From Deltaproteobacteria bacterium (GTDB taxonomy: Bacteria; Myxococcota_A; UBA796; SXON01), in the NCBI GenBank assembly GCA_947445035.1, contig CANFCK010000001.1:548044-612043 (forward strand): a stretch of 64,000 nucleotides of DNA, given 5' to 3'. This document shows positions 35,060-44,032 of the stretch, piece after piece (the first letter of the stretch is position 1; each line of letters starts with the position of its first letter). The notes under the pieces were generated by a model that saw nothing but the letters and a program-made list of their open reading frames with translations, had not been told where the DNA came from and ran no database searches. The translations under genes were made by a program, and so were the position numbers.

Positions 35060-37299
35060 GGCTTTTCGAGCGCCTTGGCCACGGTCTCGGAAAGCTGACG
35101 CACGGTGTACGGCTTCTGCAAGAAGCCGACGATCCCATCCAAAAGTCTCCGTCGTCGGGCATCCACCAGGGAATACCCGCTCGAAAGCACGATGCGGACG
35201 TCCCGATCGCGGAGGCGCAGGGCACGGTACACCTCTTCGCCGGTCATGATCGGCATCGTCATGTCCAGCAGCACCAGGCGGATCGCGGCGCGGTGCCGAT
35301 CGAAGGAAAAAAGGCCCGTCCGACCGTCCTCGGCTTCCAGCACGTCGTAGCCGAGCGCCTCGAGCATCGCGCGTGCTGTCGAGCGCACCGCGGCCTCGTC
35401 GTCGATGATGAGCACCAGCCCGGTCCCGACGCGGAGCTCGGTGGCGAGTTCGACCCGTGACTGGGCGCGCGCCGTACTGGCCGGCAGGTAGACGTGGACC
35501 GCGCTCCCTTCGCCCTCGACGCTAACCACGTCCACCGCGCCACGATGGGCGCGGATGATGCCGTGGACGGCGGCCAGCCCGAGGCCTCGACCGGTCTCCT
35601 TGGTCGTGAAGAAGGGGTCGAAGATCCGGCGCCGCGGGGCCTCGGACATGCCGGGGCCGTCGTCTGTTACCGACAGGACCACGTACGCCCCGGGGGTGAG
35701 CTTCAGCGCGGCCGCCGAATCGACGTCCAGGCTCTGGAAACTGTTGGCGATCCGAACCTCTCCGGTGCGGTTGCCGAGCGCTTCCGCGGCATTGCTCGCC
35801 AGGTTCATGATGACCTGTTGCAACTGGGCTCGATCCCCCTCGACGGCCGGCACCATGGGGTTGATGTCGAGTTCGAGGGTCGCGGACTTGGGGAGCGCGG
35901 CGCTGACCAGCCCCCAAAGCTCCCGGAGGACCGCGCCCAGGTCCAGGGTCTCCATCGTGAGCTGTACGCGCCCGGAGTAGGCCAGCAGTTGCCGCGTCAG
36001 GTCGGCGGCGCGGTGAGCGTTGGAGATCAAGTCGTCGATGGCTGAGCGGGCACCGCCGTGTTCGGGCAGACGCATCGCCACCAGGGAGGCGTTGCCGAGG
36101 ATGACGGTGAGCAGATTGTTGAAGTCGTGGGCGATGCCGACCGCCATCACCCCGAGGCTCTCGAGCTTCTGGAACTCGACCATTTCTCCCTGAATGCGGC
36201 CACGTTCGATTTCCGCCTCACGACGCATGGTGATGTCGAGGATCACGCCGCGCAGGACCTGTACCCGTCCAGCGTCGTCCCGGACGGCGCGTACGGAGTC
36301 GTGAAGCCAGACAACGCGACCGTCCGCCGCGTAGGCGCGGTACTCCAGATCGTGGTCCCCCCGCTCCGCACCCGATTCGGCGACGACACGCTCCCGGTCG
36401 TCCTCGTGGAGCACCGTTCGCCAGAACGCCGGCTCGGCCCAGCGCTCGATCGGGTAGCCCAAGAGCCCGACGGCGCCCTCGCTCACGTAGGTCCAGGCGG
36501 AGCGGCCCGGCTCGGCCTCCCACACGATGCCGTGGAGGCTGGCCAGGATCTGATTCTGGCGGTCCTCGACCGCCGCGCTGTCGCGCTTGAGCCTCTGCTG
36601 CTCTCCCACGTCGTGTGCGAAAAGCGCCGTCCCGTCGATGGTGCCCTCCTGGTCGTGGGTCGGAATGATCGTCACGTCGGCAACCACCAGCCGGGGCGGA
36701 TCACCCAGGCGCACCGAGAGCCCGGGAAGGCGGACCGCACGGCCGGTGCGAAGCACCTCGTCATAGGTCCGGTACACGCCCGACTCGGCCACGTCGGCCT
36801 GGTCCCTCAGGCTGCCGACTTGTAGCGAGCGCCCGAGCATCCGCCGAGCCGCCTCGTTCGCGAACGCGACACGTTGCAAGGGGCCAGCACGCACGACCAC
36901 CGCCAGCGGCATGGGATCGATGACCTCGCGGAAGAAATTTTGCGCGCTTTCGGCACGAGCCCGGGCCTCGTCCAGGATGGCGGTGCGCGCGGCGTCGTGG
37001 AGCCCGAGGGACAAGACGGAGAGAAAGGTTCGCACGCTCCCCTCGTCCACCGCGCCGAGCGCAGCCCAGCGCGCTCGGACAAGCAGCGCGACGGGCGCGT
37101 CCACACTGAGCTCGACCCAGTCCGGGGGCAGACCAGGATCGGCGTCCGCGGCCAGCCCCACCCAAAGCTGCTCACTGCCGAGCGCCAGCCTCAGCGCGTC
37201 GGTCGCCTCGCCCAGAAGCTGGGCGCCGTCGGCGCCTTGCCCGATCGCCGCAGCGATCCGCGTGACCGCAGCCCCGAGACTCTCCACACCACGCTGCAC
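35056..37299 (-). CDS. Hybrid PAS-PAS histidine kinase with receiver domain
   Basis: 747 aa from GTG 37297-37299, chosen because GGAGGG sits 5 nt upstream. The frame could start 10 codons earlier (GTG 37327-37329), but that leaves 2 bp to the divergent gene and no ribosome site. N-terminal GAF-like region (about 1-110), PAS (about 125-240), PAS_3 (about 255-370), HisKA with GIAHDFNNLLT (phosphorylated His), HATPase (NLASNAAEAL, DDGPGM, GRGLGLA) and a C-terminal receiver with phospho-acceptor Asp in LVLLDMTMP and Lys in FLQKPY. Soluble cytoplasmic sensor; output could be phosphotransfer to an unlinked protein. No response regulator gene adjacent. Confidence 0.92.
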   Translation of the reverse strand: MQRGVESLGAAVTRIAAAIGQGADGAQLLGEATDALRLALGSEQLWVGLAADADPGLPPDWVELSVDAPVALLVRARWAALGAVDEGSVRTFLSVLSLGLHDAARTAILDEARARAESAQNFFREVIDPMPLAVVVRAGPLQRVAFANEAARRMLGRSLQVGSLRDQADVAESGVYRTYDEVLRTGRAVRLPGLSVRLGDPPRLVVADVTIIPTHDQEGTIDGTALFAHDVGEQQRLKRDSAAVEDRQNQILASLHGIVWEAEPGRSAWTYVSEGAVGLLGYPIERWAEPAFWRTVLHEDDRERVVAESGAERGDHDLEYRAYAADGRVVWLHDSVRAVRDDAGRVQVLRGVILDITMRREAEIERGRIQGEMVEFQKLESLGVMAVGIAHDFNNLLTVILGNASLVAMRLPEHGGARSAIDDLISNAHRAADLTRQLLAYSGRVQLTMETLDLGAVLRELWGLVSAALPKSATLELDINPMVPAVEGDRAQLQQVIMNLASNAAEALGNRTGEVRIANSFQSLDVDSAAALKLTPGAYVVLSVTDDGPGMSEAPRRRIFDPFFTTKETGRGLGLAAVHGIIRAHRGAVDVVSVEGEGSAVHVYLPASTARAQSRVELATELRVGTGLVLIIDDEAAVRSTARAMLEALGYDVLEAEDGRTGLFSFDRHRAAIRLVLLDMTMPIMTGEEVYRALRLRDRDVRIVLSSGYSLVDARRRRLLDGIVGFLQKPYTVRQLSETVAKALEKP

Positions 37300-37331
37300 C
37301 GAGCCCTCCGCTGAGTCGAGAGGATACACAC

Positions 37332-38189
37332 ATGTGGATGGTCCCTGAGCGTCGGCTACGTGACGAGTTGGTCCTCTTTGGTCGGCTCTGTTATGAACGA
37401 AACCTGCTCGTCGCGATGGACGGCAATCTCAGCGCGCGGCTGGAGGATGGCTCGATCCTCTGCACAAAGGCAGGCTGCCACAAGGGTTTCCTCACCGACG
37501 ACGACCTGGTGGTCATCGACCCCAAGGGCCGCAAGCTGCGCGGCCAGGGCGAACCGACCAGCGAAATGGCCATGCACCTGGCTTGCTACGAAGAACGTCC
37601 CGACTGCCGGGCGGTCATTCACGCCCACCCGCCCATCGCCATCGCGTTCACCATCGCGAATGTGAGCATGGCGCGGTGTGTGCTGCCGGAGGTGGTCCTG
37701 ACGCTGGGCACCGTCCCCACCGTCGCCTACGAGACCACGGGGACGCGGAAGCTGGCCGACTCCCTGCGTCCCTATGTGCGCGACCACGACGCCGTGCTGA
37801 TGGACACCCACGGCGCCGTCTGCCTCGGTACCAGCGTGCTGGAAGCGTTCTGCCGCCTCGAGATCGTGGAGCACACCGCGCTCATCACCAAGACCGCGCG
37901 CGACCTGGGCGGCGTCAAGGAACTCGACCCGGCCGAGGCCGTGCGGCTGCGGTCGATGGGGCTCAAACGGTACGGGGGACCGCCATCCGCCGTGGCGCGT
38001 GCCGACCAACCTGGCGCGGACCTGCCGGCGCCTTGCCTCGGGTGCTCAGGGTGCGCCAATCCCCACCCCACCGGGGTCGCGCCCAGGGCGGACCTGCGGA
38101 TGGCGAGGGTCGTCAGCCAGCCGCTCCTCGTCTCGCCGCTGGTCGAAGCCGCCGTCGCGCAAGCGGTGATGCGCGCGCTGTCGACGTAG
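37332..38189 (+). CDS. Class II aldolase/adducin-family protein with Cys-rich tail
   Basis: 285 aa from ATG 37332 with AGAGGA 7 nt upstream. Residues 1-215 are a class II aldolase/adducin domain: MDGNLSARLEDGSILCTKAG, metal-binding HAHP, TTGTRKLADSL, LMDTHGAVCLG. Candidate activities are fuculose- or ribulose-phosphate aldolase or an epimerase; the substrate is not readable. Beyond the family core sits CLGCSGCANPHPTG (CxxCxxC, about 233-247), which could bind metal or an Fe-S cluster and is not typical of the family. Starts a three-gene set with a PLP enzyme (5 nt downstream) and a tetraheme cytochrome. Confidence 0.85.
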   Translation: MWMVPERRLRDELVLFGRLCYERNLLVAMDGNLSARLEDGSILCTKAGCHKGFLTDDDLVVIDPKGRKLRGQGEPTSEMAMHLACYEERPDCRAVIHAHPPIAIAFTIANVSMARCVLPEVVLTLGTVPTVAYETTGTRKLADSLRPYVRDHDAVLMDTHGAVCLGTSVLEAFCRLEIVEHTALITKTARDLGGVKELDPAEAVRLRSMGLKRYGGPPSAVARADQPGADLPAPCLGCSGCANPHPTGVAPRADLRMARVVSQPLLVSPLVEAAVAQAVMRALST

Positions 38190-38194
38190 CGGCG

Positions 38195-39172
38195 ATGCGC
38201 GCGGCCGCGCTCGCGACCAGCCTGGGGCTCGGCGTCATCCCGCTTCGAGAGGGACCCAGCCGCTACGATGCCGTCGGTGCGCTGACCGTGATGCGCGAGG
38301 ACCACAACGCCATCGTCCTGGGGGGCAACAAGGTCCGCAAGCTGGAGTGGCTCCTGGGCGCCGCCCAGACCGGAGGCGACGTCCTGACCCTTGGTCCGGC
38401 GGGCGGCCACCATCTGCTCGCGAGCGCCGTGTACGCTCGGCGGCATGGCTTTCGGCTGCACGCGGTCGCGTGGCCTCAGCCGCACACACCCCGTGCCGAG
38501 CGCCACCTTCGGGCGTTGCATGCCCACGCCGAACACATCTGGCCGAGCCCCTCTCGCCGCGCGGCGGTCGCGGTCTTCGCGCGCGCATGGGCCACGATTC
38601 GGGTGGCCGCCGGCTACCCGCCCACCGCCTGGGGGCCGGGGGGGAGCGATCCGCTGGGGACGCTCGGCTGGGTGCAAGCCGGCCTGGAGATCGCCGAGGC
38701 CGTGGCCGAGGGGCGGCTGAACCGGCCGCCGCGGGTGTGGGTGCCGAGCGGCAGCGGCGGAACCGCGGCGGGACTCTGGCTGGGGTTGGCGCTGGGGGGG
38801 CTCGTGGTCGAACTCCACGCCGTGGACATCACTGGCTTCGGCGAGCCCCTGATCCGCGCACAGGCTCTACGAGCGCGACGGATGCTGGCCAACAGGGGGG
38901 TTGCCATCCCCGTTCTGGGACCGCTGACCGTGGTGCGGGAGGCGAGCGCCTACGGGGTGCCCACCGCGCCGGGGGAGGCGGCGGCGGCCTGGGCGCACGG
39001 TTCCGGGATTGAAGTCGACGCCACCTACAGCGGCAAGGCGCTCGCACACGCTCGAACCTCCGGACCTGGGCTGTTCATCGCCACCGCCAACGGTCGCCCG
39101 CTCGACCCCCTTTCGGCCTCCGGGCTCACCACCCTGCCCGCCCGCCTGGCCGGGCTCTTGGCGCCCCGATGA
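38195..39172 (+). CDS. ACC deaminase / D-cysteine desulfhydrase-family PLP enzyme
   Basis: 325 aa from ATG 38195. Fold-type II PLP enzyme: Schiff-base Lys46 in LGGNKVRKLEWLLG, the phosphate-binding loop SGSGGTAAG, and a C-terminal segment EVDATYSGKALAHA. The family includes 1-aminocyclopropane-1-carboxylate deaminase and D-cysteine desulfhydrase, which differ in a few active-site residues I cannot assign with certainty. Placed between the aldolase and a multiheme cytochrome (ATGA overlap), so sulfur or amino-acid breakdown coupled to electron transfer is a guess. Confidence 0.85.
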   Translation: MRAAALATSLGLGVIPLREGPSRYDAVGALTVMREDHNAIVLGGNKVRKLEWLLGAAQTGGDVLTLGPAGGHHLLASAVYARRHGFRLHAVAWPQPHTPRAERHLRALHAHAEHIWPSPSRRAAVAVFARAWATIRVAAGYPPTAWGPGGSDPLGTLGWVQAGLEIAEAVAEGRLNRPPRVWVPSGSGGTAAGLWLGLALGGLVVELHAVDITGFGEPLIRAQALRARRMLANRGVAIPVLGPLTVVREASAYGVPTAPGEAAAAWAHGSGIEVDATYSGKALAHARTSGPGLFIATANGRPLDPLSASGLTTLPARLAGLLAPR

Positions 39173-39735
39173 TGCTGCTTTTGGCATGCCTGGCGCCGCG
39201 GCCCGGCGCCGAGCCGAACTCCGCGAGTCGCGCCGCGGAGTCCAGGACGGCCGCGACATTGCGCGTGCCCGATCCGGCCCGCGGCGGACCTTTCGTGGGG
39301 CAAGGCGCGAGCCCGCTGCCCCCCTTCCTCGGCGTCTCCCGCGCGTCCGCCCGCTATGTGGGCGTCGAGGCCTGCGGCCCCTGCCATGCCGCTGCCACCG
39401 CCGTCTGGACCGCGTCAGCCCACGCGCACGCCCGGGCGACGCTGGTCGCCGCGCAGAAGGGCTACGACCCGGCCTGCCTCAGCTGCCACGTGACCGGGCT
39501 CGGCCACCCCGGCGGTTGGAGTGGAGATACCGACCTTGCGCGCGGACAGGTGGGCTGCGAGGCCTGCCACGGGCCCGGCAGTGACCACGTCACCGCACCG
39601 GCGGCCGGCTACGGCGTGCTCCCCGCCGATGCCAGCGCGTGCGTCGCCTGCCACACGCACGACAACTCACCCGACTTCAGCTGGGTGCGCTACTGGCCGG
39701 AGGTGCAACACCGCCGGGGTCCCGCCGCGGACTAG
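39169..39735 (+). CDS. Tetraheme c-type cytochrome
   Basis: 188 aa. Starts inside the previous stop (ATGA). Lipoprotein-like N-terminus MMLLLAC. Four CxxCH haem sites: CGPCH (C69-H73), CLSCH (C103-H107), CEACH (C130-H134), CVACH (C158-H162). Extra His residues (HAHAR, GSDHVTAP, HTHDNS) can serve as distal ligands. The motif order VGVEACGPCH...KGYDPACLSCHVTGLG...VGCEACHGPGSDH matches the cytochrome c554-like multihaem group (YVGxxxCxxCH..., CLSCHVTG, CEACHGPG). Periplasmic electron carrier, membrane-anchored if lipidated. Confidence 0.93.
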   Translation: MMLLLACLAPRPGAEPNSASRAAESRTAATLRVPDPARGGPFVGQGASPLPPFLGVSRASARYVGVEACGPCHAAATAVWTASAHAHARATLVAAQKGYDPACLSCHVTGLGHPGGWSGDTDLARGQVGCEACHGPGSDHVTAPAAGYGVLPADASACVACHTHDNSPDFSWVRYWPEVQHRRGPAAD

Positions 39736-39992
39736 ACCCCGTCTTCGCCGATGGCTTCGACCGGGCAGTTTTCCATCGCCTCCCGGCACTGGGACAGCTC
39801 TTCATCGTCCGACGGCTGCTTGTAGCAGATGTCGTGATCTTCGGCGTCTGACATGCGGAAGTTGTTCGGCGCCGCGTCCGAGCAGACTGAACAGAGAATG
39901 CACTCTTTGTCGACAAAGAAGCCGACCTTCTTGCCGCCGACGACCGCAGTGCCGCCGATGTTGTCTTCCCAACGATTCTTGAAGTCGGCCAC
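39732..39992 (-). CDS. 4Fe-4S ferredoxin
   Basis: 86 aa from GTG 39990-39992 (TGGAG 8 nt upstream); longer starts would run into the divergent def gene. Cluster ligands CILCSVC (C31, C34, C37) and C76 in ENCPVEAIGEDG, with C56 and C69 extra. This is the single-cluster 4Fe-4S ferredoxin type with a long loop, common in Myxococcota and Thermotogales. Acidic. Convergent with the tetraheme gene by a 4-nt 3' overlap, and divergent from peptide deformylase. Confidence 0.9.
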   Translation of the reverse strand: MADFKNRWEDNIGGTAVVGGKKVGFFVDKECILCSVCSDAAPNNFRMSDAEDHDICYKQPSDDEELSQCREAMENCPVEAIGEDGV

Positions 39993-40066
39993 GAGATGCT
40001 CCAGTACGAGACGTGCCCGTAGCCTGTCCCGCTCCCGCCGCAAGGTCGGCAAGGCTACGAGACCGC

Positions 40067-40663
40067 ATGGCAATCCTCCAGGTGGCCCGGATGGGCAATC
40101 CCGTGCTGCGCGAGATCGCGGCCGCCGTCGGCCCTGACGAACTCGGCTCTGACGCCTTCCAGGGCTTTCTCGACGACTTGTACGAATCGATGCTCGACCA
40201 GGACGGCGTCGGCCTCGCCGCGCCCCAGGTGTACCGCAGCCAGCGGGTCGTGGTCATTCAACTGGACCCGGATGAGGAGCCGATTTTCCTGATCAACCCG
40301 GTGATTCGTCCGATCACCGACGCGCAGACCTGGGCCTATGAAGGCTGCCTGAGCGTGCCCGAACTTCGCGGGCGTGTACAGCGCTGGGTCGACGTCCGGG
40401 TGGACGCGCTCGATCGCGACGGCCACGCCCTGGTCTTCGAGGCGCACGATTGGGCGGCGCGGGTAGTGCAGCACGAATGCGACCACCTCGATGGCGTATT
40501 GTACGTGGACCGCGCCCAGGTCGGCTCGCTTGCATTCTTGAAGGAATACCGGCGTTTCGGGCCACCGATCCGCGGCGAAAGCGCCGACGAGGATCAAGAC
40601 GACGACGACGACGACGACGACGACGAGGAAGAGGAAGAGGAAGAGGAAGAGGAAGAGGAGTAG
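40067..40663 (+). CDS. def: Peptide deformylase with polyacidic tail
   Basis: 198 aa from ATG 40067. Removes the N-formyl group of nascent proteins at the ribosome exit. All three motifs are present: GVGLAAPQ (47-54), EGCLSVP (92-98, metal Cys94) and QHECDHLDG (135-143, metal H136/H140, catalytic E137). Residues 172-198 form an acidic tail, nine Asp then twelve Glu, encoded by nine GAC repeats (40598-40624) and GAG/GAA repeats (40625-40660). Such a tail is not part of the family and can vary by slippage. Confidence 0.96.
   Translation: MAILQVARMGNPVLREIAAAVGPDELGSDAFQGFLDDLYESMLDQDGVGLAAPQVYRSQRVVVIQLDPDEEPIFLINPVIRPITDAQTWAYEGCLSVPELRGRVQRWVDVRVDALDRDGHALVFEAHDWAARVVQHECDHLDGVLYVDRAQVGSLAFLKEYRRFGPPIRGESADEDQDDDDDDDDDEEEEEEEEEEEE
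40598..40660 (+). repeat. Trinucleotide/hexanucleotide microsatellite in def
   Basis: (GAC)9 at 40598-40624 is followed by a GAG-GAA run (about five and a half units) to 40660, directly before the TAG stop. Slippage in whole codons would lengthen or shorten the acidic tail without harming the deformylase fold. Confidence 0.9.
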
Positions 40664-40714
40664 GGCGACAGCCCACGGCGGCGCGGCGCGCCACGGTCCC
40701 AGTCGCACCGATCG

Positions 40715-41272
40715 TCAGCGCTTCCCGGCCGCGGTCTGGCGCGCACCGACAAGGTTCGCGAGGGCCAGGACGGTGTTCCAGTTGCGGCAGGTGGCCGTCC
40801 CCCCAAGCTGGCGTTCGAACCAGTCCACCGTGAGGCGGGTGTCCCGAATGCCCGACGGGCAGTGGAGGTAGACCGCCGCCCCGCACACTTGAAACTGATC
40901 CCCCGGAGACCGTGACGAGTCCAGGGTGGAAACCCGCCGAGACGCAGGCTCTGCCGATAAGAAAGTGACGTGAAGCGCGCTTGGCGCACACGACGCAAGG
41001 TAAGGGTTTTCACGTCCGATCTCAGCCAGCACGTCCCCCGCGACCACCACCACCGGGACGGCAAAGCCCATCCGGGCGCCGATGGCCGCGGCAAGCCGGG
41101 CGGACAGGTCACGGTGGGGCTCCTCGGTCGAAAACACCAGGTTTCCACTCTGGATGTACGTCTCGGGCTGCTCCCAGCCCAGCTCGCTGGCGACCGCCCG
41201 CAGCTCGGCCATCGGCAGCCGGTGTTTGCCGCCCACGTTGACGCCTCTGAGCATGGCCACGAAGATCGGCAT
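40715..41272 (-). CDS. DUF1697 family protein
   Basis: 185 aa from ATG 41270-41272; the longer frame to 41308 adds a non-family N-terminus. The first residues MPIFVAMLRGVNVGGKHRLPMAELRA and the later YIQSGNLVFSTEE are the hallmark of DUF1697. The C-terminal part ends with NWNTVLALANL, also typical (RNWNTVxKL). Small soluble protein of unknown function. Convergent with def and divergent from the LysM protein gene. Confidence 0.93.
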   Translation of the reverse strand: MPIFVAMLRGVNVGGKHRLPMAELRAVASELGWEQPETYIQSGNLVFSTEEPHRDLSARLAAAIGARMGFAVPVVVVAGDVLAEIGRENPYLASCAPSALHVTFLSAEPASRRVSTLDSSRSPGDQFQVCGAAVYLHCPSGIRDTRLTVDWFERQLGGTATCRNWNTVLALANLVGARQTAAGKR

Positions 41273-41380
41273 GAATTTCTCTATCCTCTGCACGAGCGGT
41301 CTGGACATGTCAAGAGCAAGGCGCTACGATTCGGCTCCCCACCTGCGCTTCCCCTCGCAGACCCCCGCCCGGTGAATCCC

Positions 41381-42244
41381 ATGTCCGAAGCCCTCGCCGC
41401 CGATCTCACGACCTTCGACGACGCCGCCCGCCCTGGACCGGCCCCCGACGGAGACGCCCCGGCCCGATTCGGGAAAGTGCTTGGCGAAGCAGGAATCCAC
41501 GTACCGAGCACCCTGTACAACGAGGCGCTCGCCCTGGCGCGTGAGGGCCACCTCGGCCAGGCCCAGGCCCGGCTACAGATGCTCAGCTGCCTCGATCCGG
41601 ACGACGGGGAAGCGCTCTTGCTCCTGGCCAAGGTGCATGCGAATCAGGGACGTTGGACCGAGGCCCTTGGTCGCCTCGACGGAGCGCTCGCTGCGGGCGT
41701 CGTGCCCCCTGCGGGCCTGCGGGAAAGCCTCGAAAGCCAGATCCGGACCGAGCGGCTCCGCGAGGAAGAACACCGCGCCCGGATCGCGGCCCGCGAGCTC
41801 GGGGAGCTCAAGGCGCTCCGGCACGAAACCCGAAACCTCCGCGGCGAGACCATCCGCCTCGAAGTGGAAGTCGGCGAGACCAAGGACCGGGAGCGCGCGT
41901 GGAAGGGGGTCGCCATCGCCGCGGGAATTTTCGGGTCGCTCATCATCGTCGTGCTGATGCTGACGGCTCCGAAGTCGAGTCCGGTCGTGGTTCCACTGCC
42001 GACGCCCCATGAGGCCGCCGTGGTCGTCGCCCCCGCCCCGGCGGCGGTTCCCGGTCCGGTGCTCGCTCCCGCGCCTGCTGGCCCGCGCCTCCACACGATC
42101 AAAAAGGGCGAAACGCTCGGACTCTTGGCCTCGAAGTACTACGGCAAGAGCTCCCGTTGGCAGAAAATCCTCGACGCCAACCCCCAGCTTGGCAAAGACG
42201 GCGCAAAGCTGGCCCTGGGCATGGAGCTCACGATTCCGGAGTAG
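41381..42244 (+). CDS. TPR-LysM membrane protein
   Basis: 287 aa from ATG 41381 (GTG 41372 is an alternative). Two TPR-like helices (about 45-110: YNEALALAREGHLGQAQARLQMLSCLDPDDGEALLLLAKV), a coiled-coil segment (about 115-175, E/R/L-rich), one transmembrane helix (about 178-195), a Pro/Ala/Val linker and a C-terminal LysM domain (about 238-287: HTIKKGETLGLLASKYYGK...LDANPQL...LALGMELTIP). The soluble TPR side would face the cytoplasm and LysM the periplasm, where it can bind peptidoglycan. No enzyme domain. Confidence 0.9.
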   Translation: MSEALAADLTTFDDAARPGPAPDGDAPARFGKVLGEAGIHVPSTLYNEALALAREGHLGQAQARLQMLSCLDPDDGEALLLLAKVHANQGRWTEALGRLDGALAAGVVPPAGLRESLESQIRTERLREEEHRARIAARELGELKALRHETRNLRGETIRLEVEVGETKDRERAWKGVAIAAGIFGSLIIVVLMLTAPKSSPVVVPLPTPHEAAVVVAPAPAAVPGPVLAPAPAGPRLHTIKKGETLGLLASKYYGKSSRWQKILDANPQLGKDGAKLALGMELTIPE

Positions 42245-42254
42245 GCCTCGGGCC

Positions 42255-42818
42255 TCAGCCGCCCGCCGCCAGCAGCAGATCAAGGTAGGCCTCGATCTCC
42301 CCGGGGGTCTTCGGGTCCGGATACGCGCGGATCTGGCCAACCTTGTCGACGAGCAGAAAGCGGCTGCCGTGGAGGACCGTCTCCGGCTGCGTGGCGGTCG
42401 CCGGCGACCGCTCCATCAAAAGCTTGAAGCCATCGACGACCACCCGGCGCATTTCCCCGGTGTCTCCCGTCAAAAAGCGCCAGGTCGGGTGTTTGGCGCC
42501 GAACCGAGCGCCATAGTCCGCGAGCTTGGCCGGGGTGTCGGTCCCCGGATCCACGCTGAACGACAAGAACTTAAGCGTCTCGACGTCTTCGTACTTTGCG
42601 GCCACCGACGACATCCGGGCGCTCAACGTCGGACAGATGTCGGGGCAACTGGTGAACATGAAGTCCGCAATCCAGGTCTGACTGATGAGGGTTTGGCGGG
42701 TGACCGTCGTTTGTGTCTGGTCGACGAGGGTGAACTCCGGCACCGCGCCGAGATCGGCCAGCGCCAGCCCTGGCGTGGACGGACCCGTGGCACAGGCCCA
42801 GGCGAGAAGCAGCGTCAT
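42255..42818 (-). CDS. SCO1/SenC-like copper chaperone lipoprotein
   Basis: 187 aa with lipobox LLAWAC. Thioredoxin-fold with the CxxxC copper site TSCPDICPT and the conserved His in VLHGSRFLLVD; the strand FTLVDQTQTTVTRQTL is also typical. Delivers copper to the CuA site of cytochrome c oxidase or acts as a disulfide reductase. No oxidase genes here. Start overlaps the stop of the TPR gene (ATGA), so they are co-translated. Confidence 0.94.
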   Translation of the reverse strand: MTLLLAWACATGPSTPGLALADLGAVPEFTLVDQTQTTVTRQTLISQTWIADFMFTSCPDICPTLSARMSSVAAKYEDVETLKFLSFSVDPGTDTPAKLADYGARFGAKHPTWRFLTGDTGEMRRVVVDGFKLLMERSPATATQPETVLHGSRFLLVDKVGQIRAYPDPKTPGEIEAYLDLLLAAGG

Positions 42819-44032
42819 TTCAGCTTGACCAGCGCCCGTCGCGCCGCCTCGTTCTTTCCGACGCTCACCGCCTGCTCGTAAGCCGACTTCGCGTCCGGGG
42901 TGCGCTGTTGCGCCGCAAATACCAGACCGAGTCGGTACCAGGCCTGACCGCGGAAGTCGGCGGGCGCGTCCTTGAAGTTGACGTAGGCGCGAAACTCTCG
43001 CTCGGCTTCGGGGTGTTTGGACTGCCGCGCGAAGACCACGCCGAGGTGGTAGTGCGTCCGCTGATTGTCCGGCGCCGTCGTCAAAACCGACCGATACATC
43101 GAGATCGAATCGTCGTAACGTCGCATCTGTGACAACACTCGGCCAGCGGTCATGTTGTTGATCACGTTGTTCGGGTACTTGGTTCGCCCGTACATGGTGC
43201 GCGCCAGCGCGTTCTTGAGGTCGCGCTCCTCGATGTAGGAGTAGGTCAGAGCCAGCGTGGCCGCAGGGCTCATCAGAACGCCGTCCTTTTCGACCTGTTT
43301 GATGAGCCTTTTCCCTTCGTCCCGGTCGTCAGACCCATCCGGCAAGAGCGGCGTGGCTCGGGCGATGACGGTGCGCCAGTACAAGTACATGCCGTCGCCG
43401 AGCACCGGGTCCACGAACCCAGGAGCCGCCGCCTTCACCTCGGCCAAGGCGCGCACGGCATCGACCCCATCCGACAACGCCGCGAGGAATTCAGCGCGCC
43501 GCATATGATGAATCGCGCTGATTCCTTCCATGCCCGCAAGCAAGAACGACTCGATCGCTTCGTTGCCTGGCACCTGCCGCCCCGCCGCGATCTGCCGCAG
43601 CGCCGCGTCGCTGGCGGCGCGGTACTGGCTCTCGTACCGAAAATCGAAATTCTCGAACATCAGCGCCTGATAGATCACCGCGCTGCCCGCGGGCCCGATG
43701 CCGGTCGTCGGGTACTCCACCGTGAGCTTGTCCAGTTCTGCCTTGGATTCTTTATAGCGGCGCGCGTAGATGCCATCGATTGCCTTCCGACACCGATCGG
43801 CGAAGCTGACTTCGAGGCGTAGAACCTCGGCCGCCTTGTACGTAAGCGGGGAGTAGGCGCGGTTTCCCAGGCTGTCATCGGCCACGACAGGAACATCGAG
43901 CGCGGCCTCTTTTTCAGGGCCGCGGGCCCCGCCAACGGTGTTCTCGTGCAGGTCGCCCTCCTCCTCGCCAGCATGGGCGAACGGCGCGATGAGACCGATG
44001 AGACCGATGAGAGCGACGAGAACGTGCATCAT
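42815..44032 (-). CDS. Secreted TPR-repeat protein
   Basis: 405 aa. Signal MMHVLVALIGLIGLIAPFAHAGEE; the start overlaps the gshB stop. An acidic N-terminal stretch (about 22-65) is followed by helical repeats; the last two TPRs are clear (YDDSISMYRSVLTTAPDNQRTHYHLGVVFARQSKHPEAEREFRAYV, then AWYRLGLVFAAQQRTPDAKSAYEQAVSVG). A periplasmic or outer-membrane assembly scaffold is likely. Middle gene of gshB-TPR-SCO. Confidence 0.88.
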   Translation of the reverse strand: MMHVLVALIGLIGLIAPFAHAGEEEGDLHENTVGGARGPEKEAALDVPVVADDSLGNRAYSPLTYKAAEVLRLEVSFADRCRKAIDGIYARRYKESKAELDKLTVEYPTTGIGPAGSAVIYQALMFENFDFRYESQYRAASDAALRQIAAGRQVPGNEAIESFLLAGMEGISAIHHMRRAEFLAALSDGVDAVRALAEVKAAAPGFVDPVLGDGMYLYWRTVIARATPLLPDGSDDRDEGKRLIKQVEKDGVLMSPAATLALTYSYIEERDLKNALARTMYGRTKYPNNVINNMTAGRVLSQMRRYDDSISMYRSVLTTAPDNQRTHYHLGVVFARQSKHPEAEREFRAYVNFKDAPADFRGQAWYRLGLVFAAQQRTPDAKSAYEQAVSVGKNEAARRALVKLK

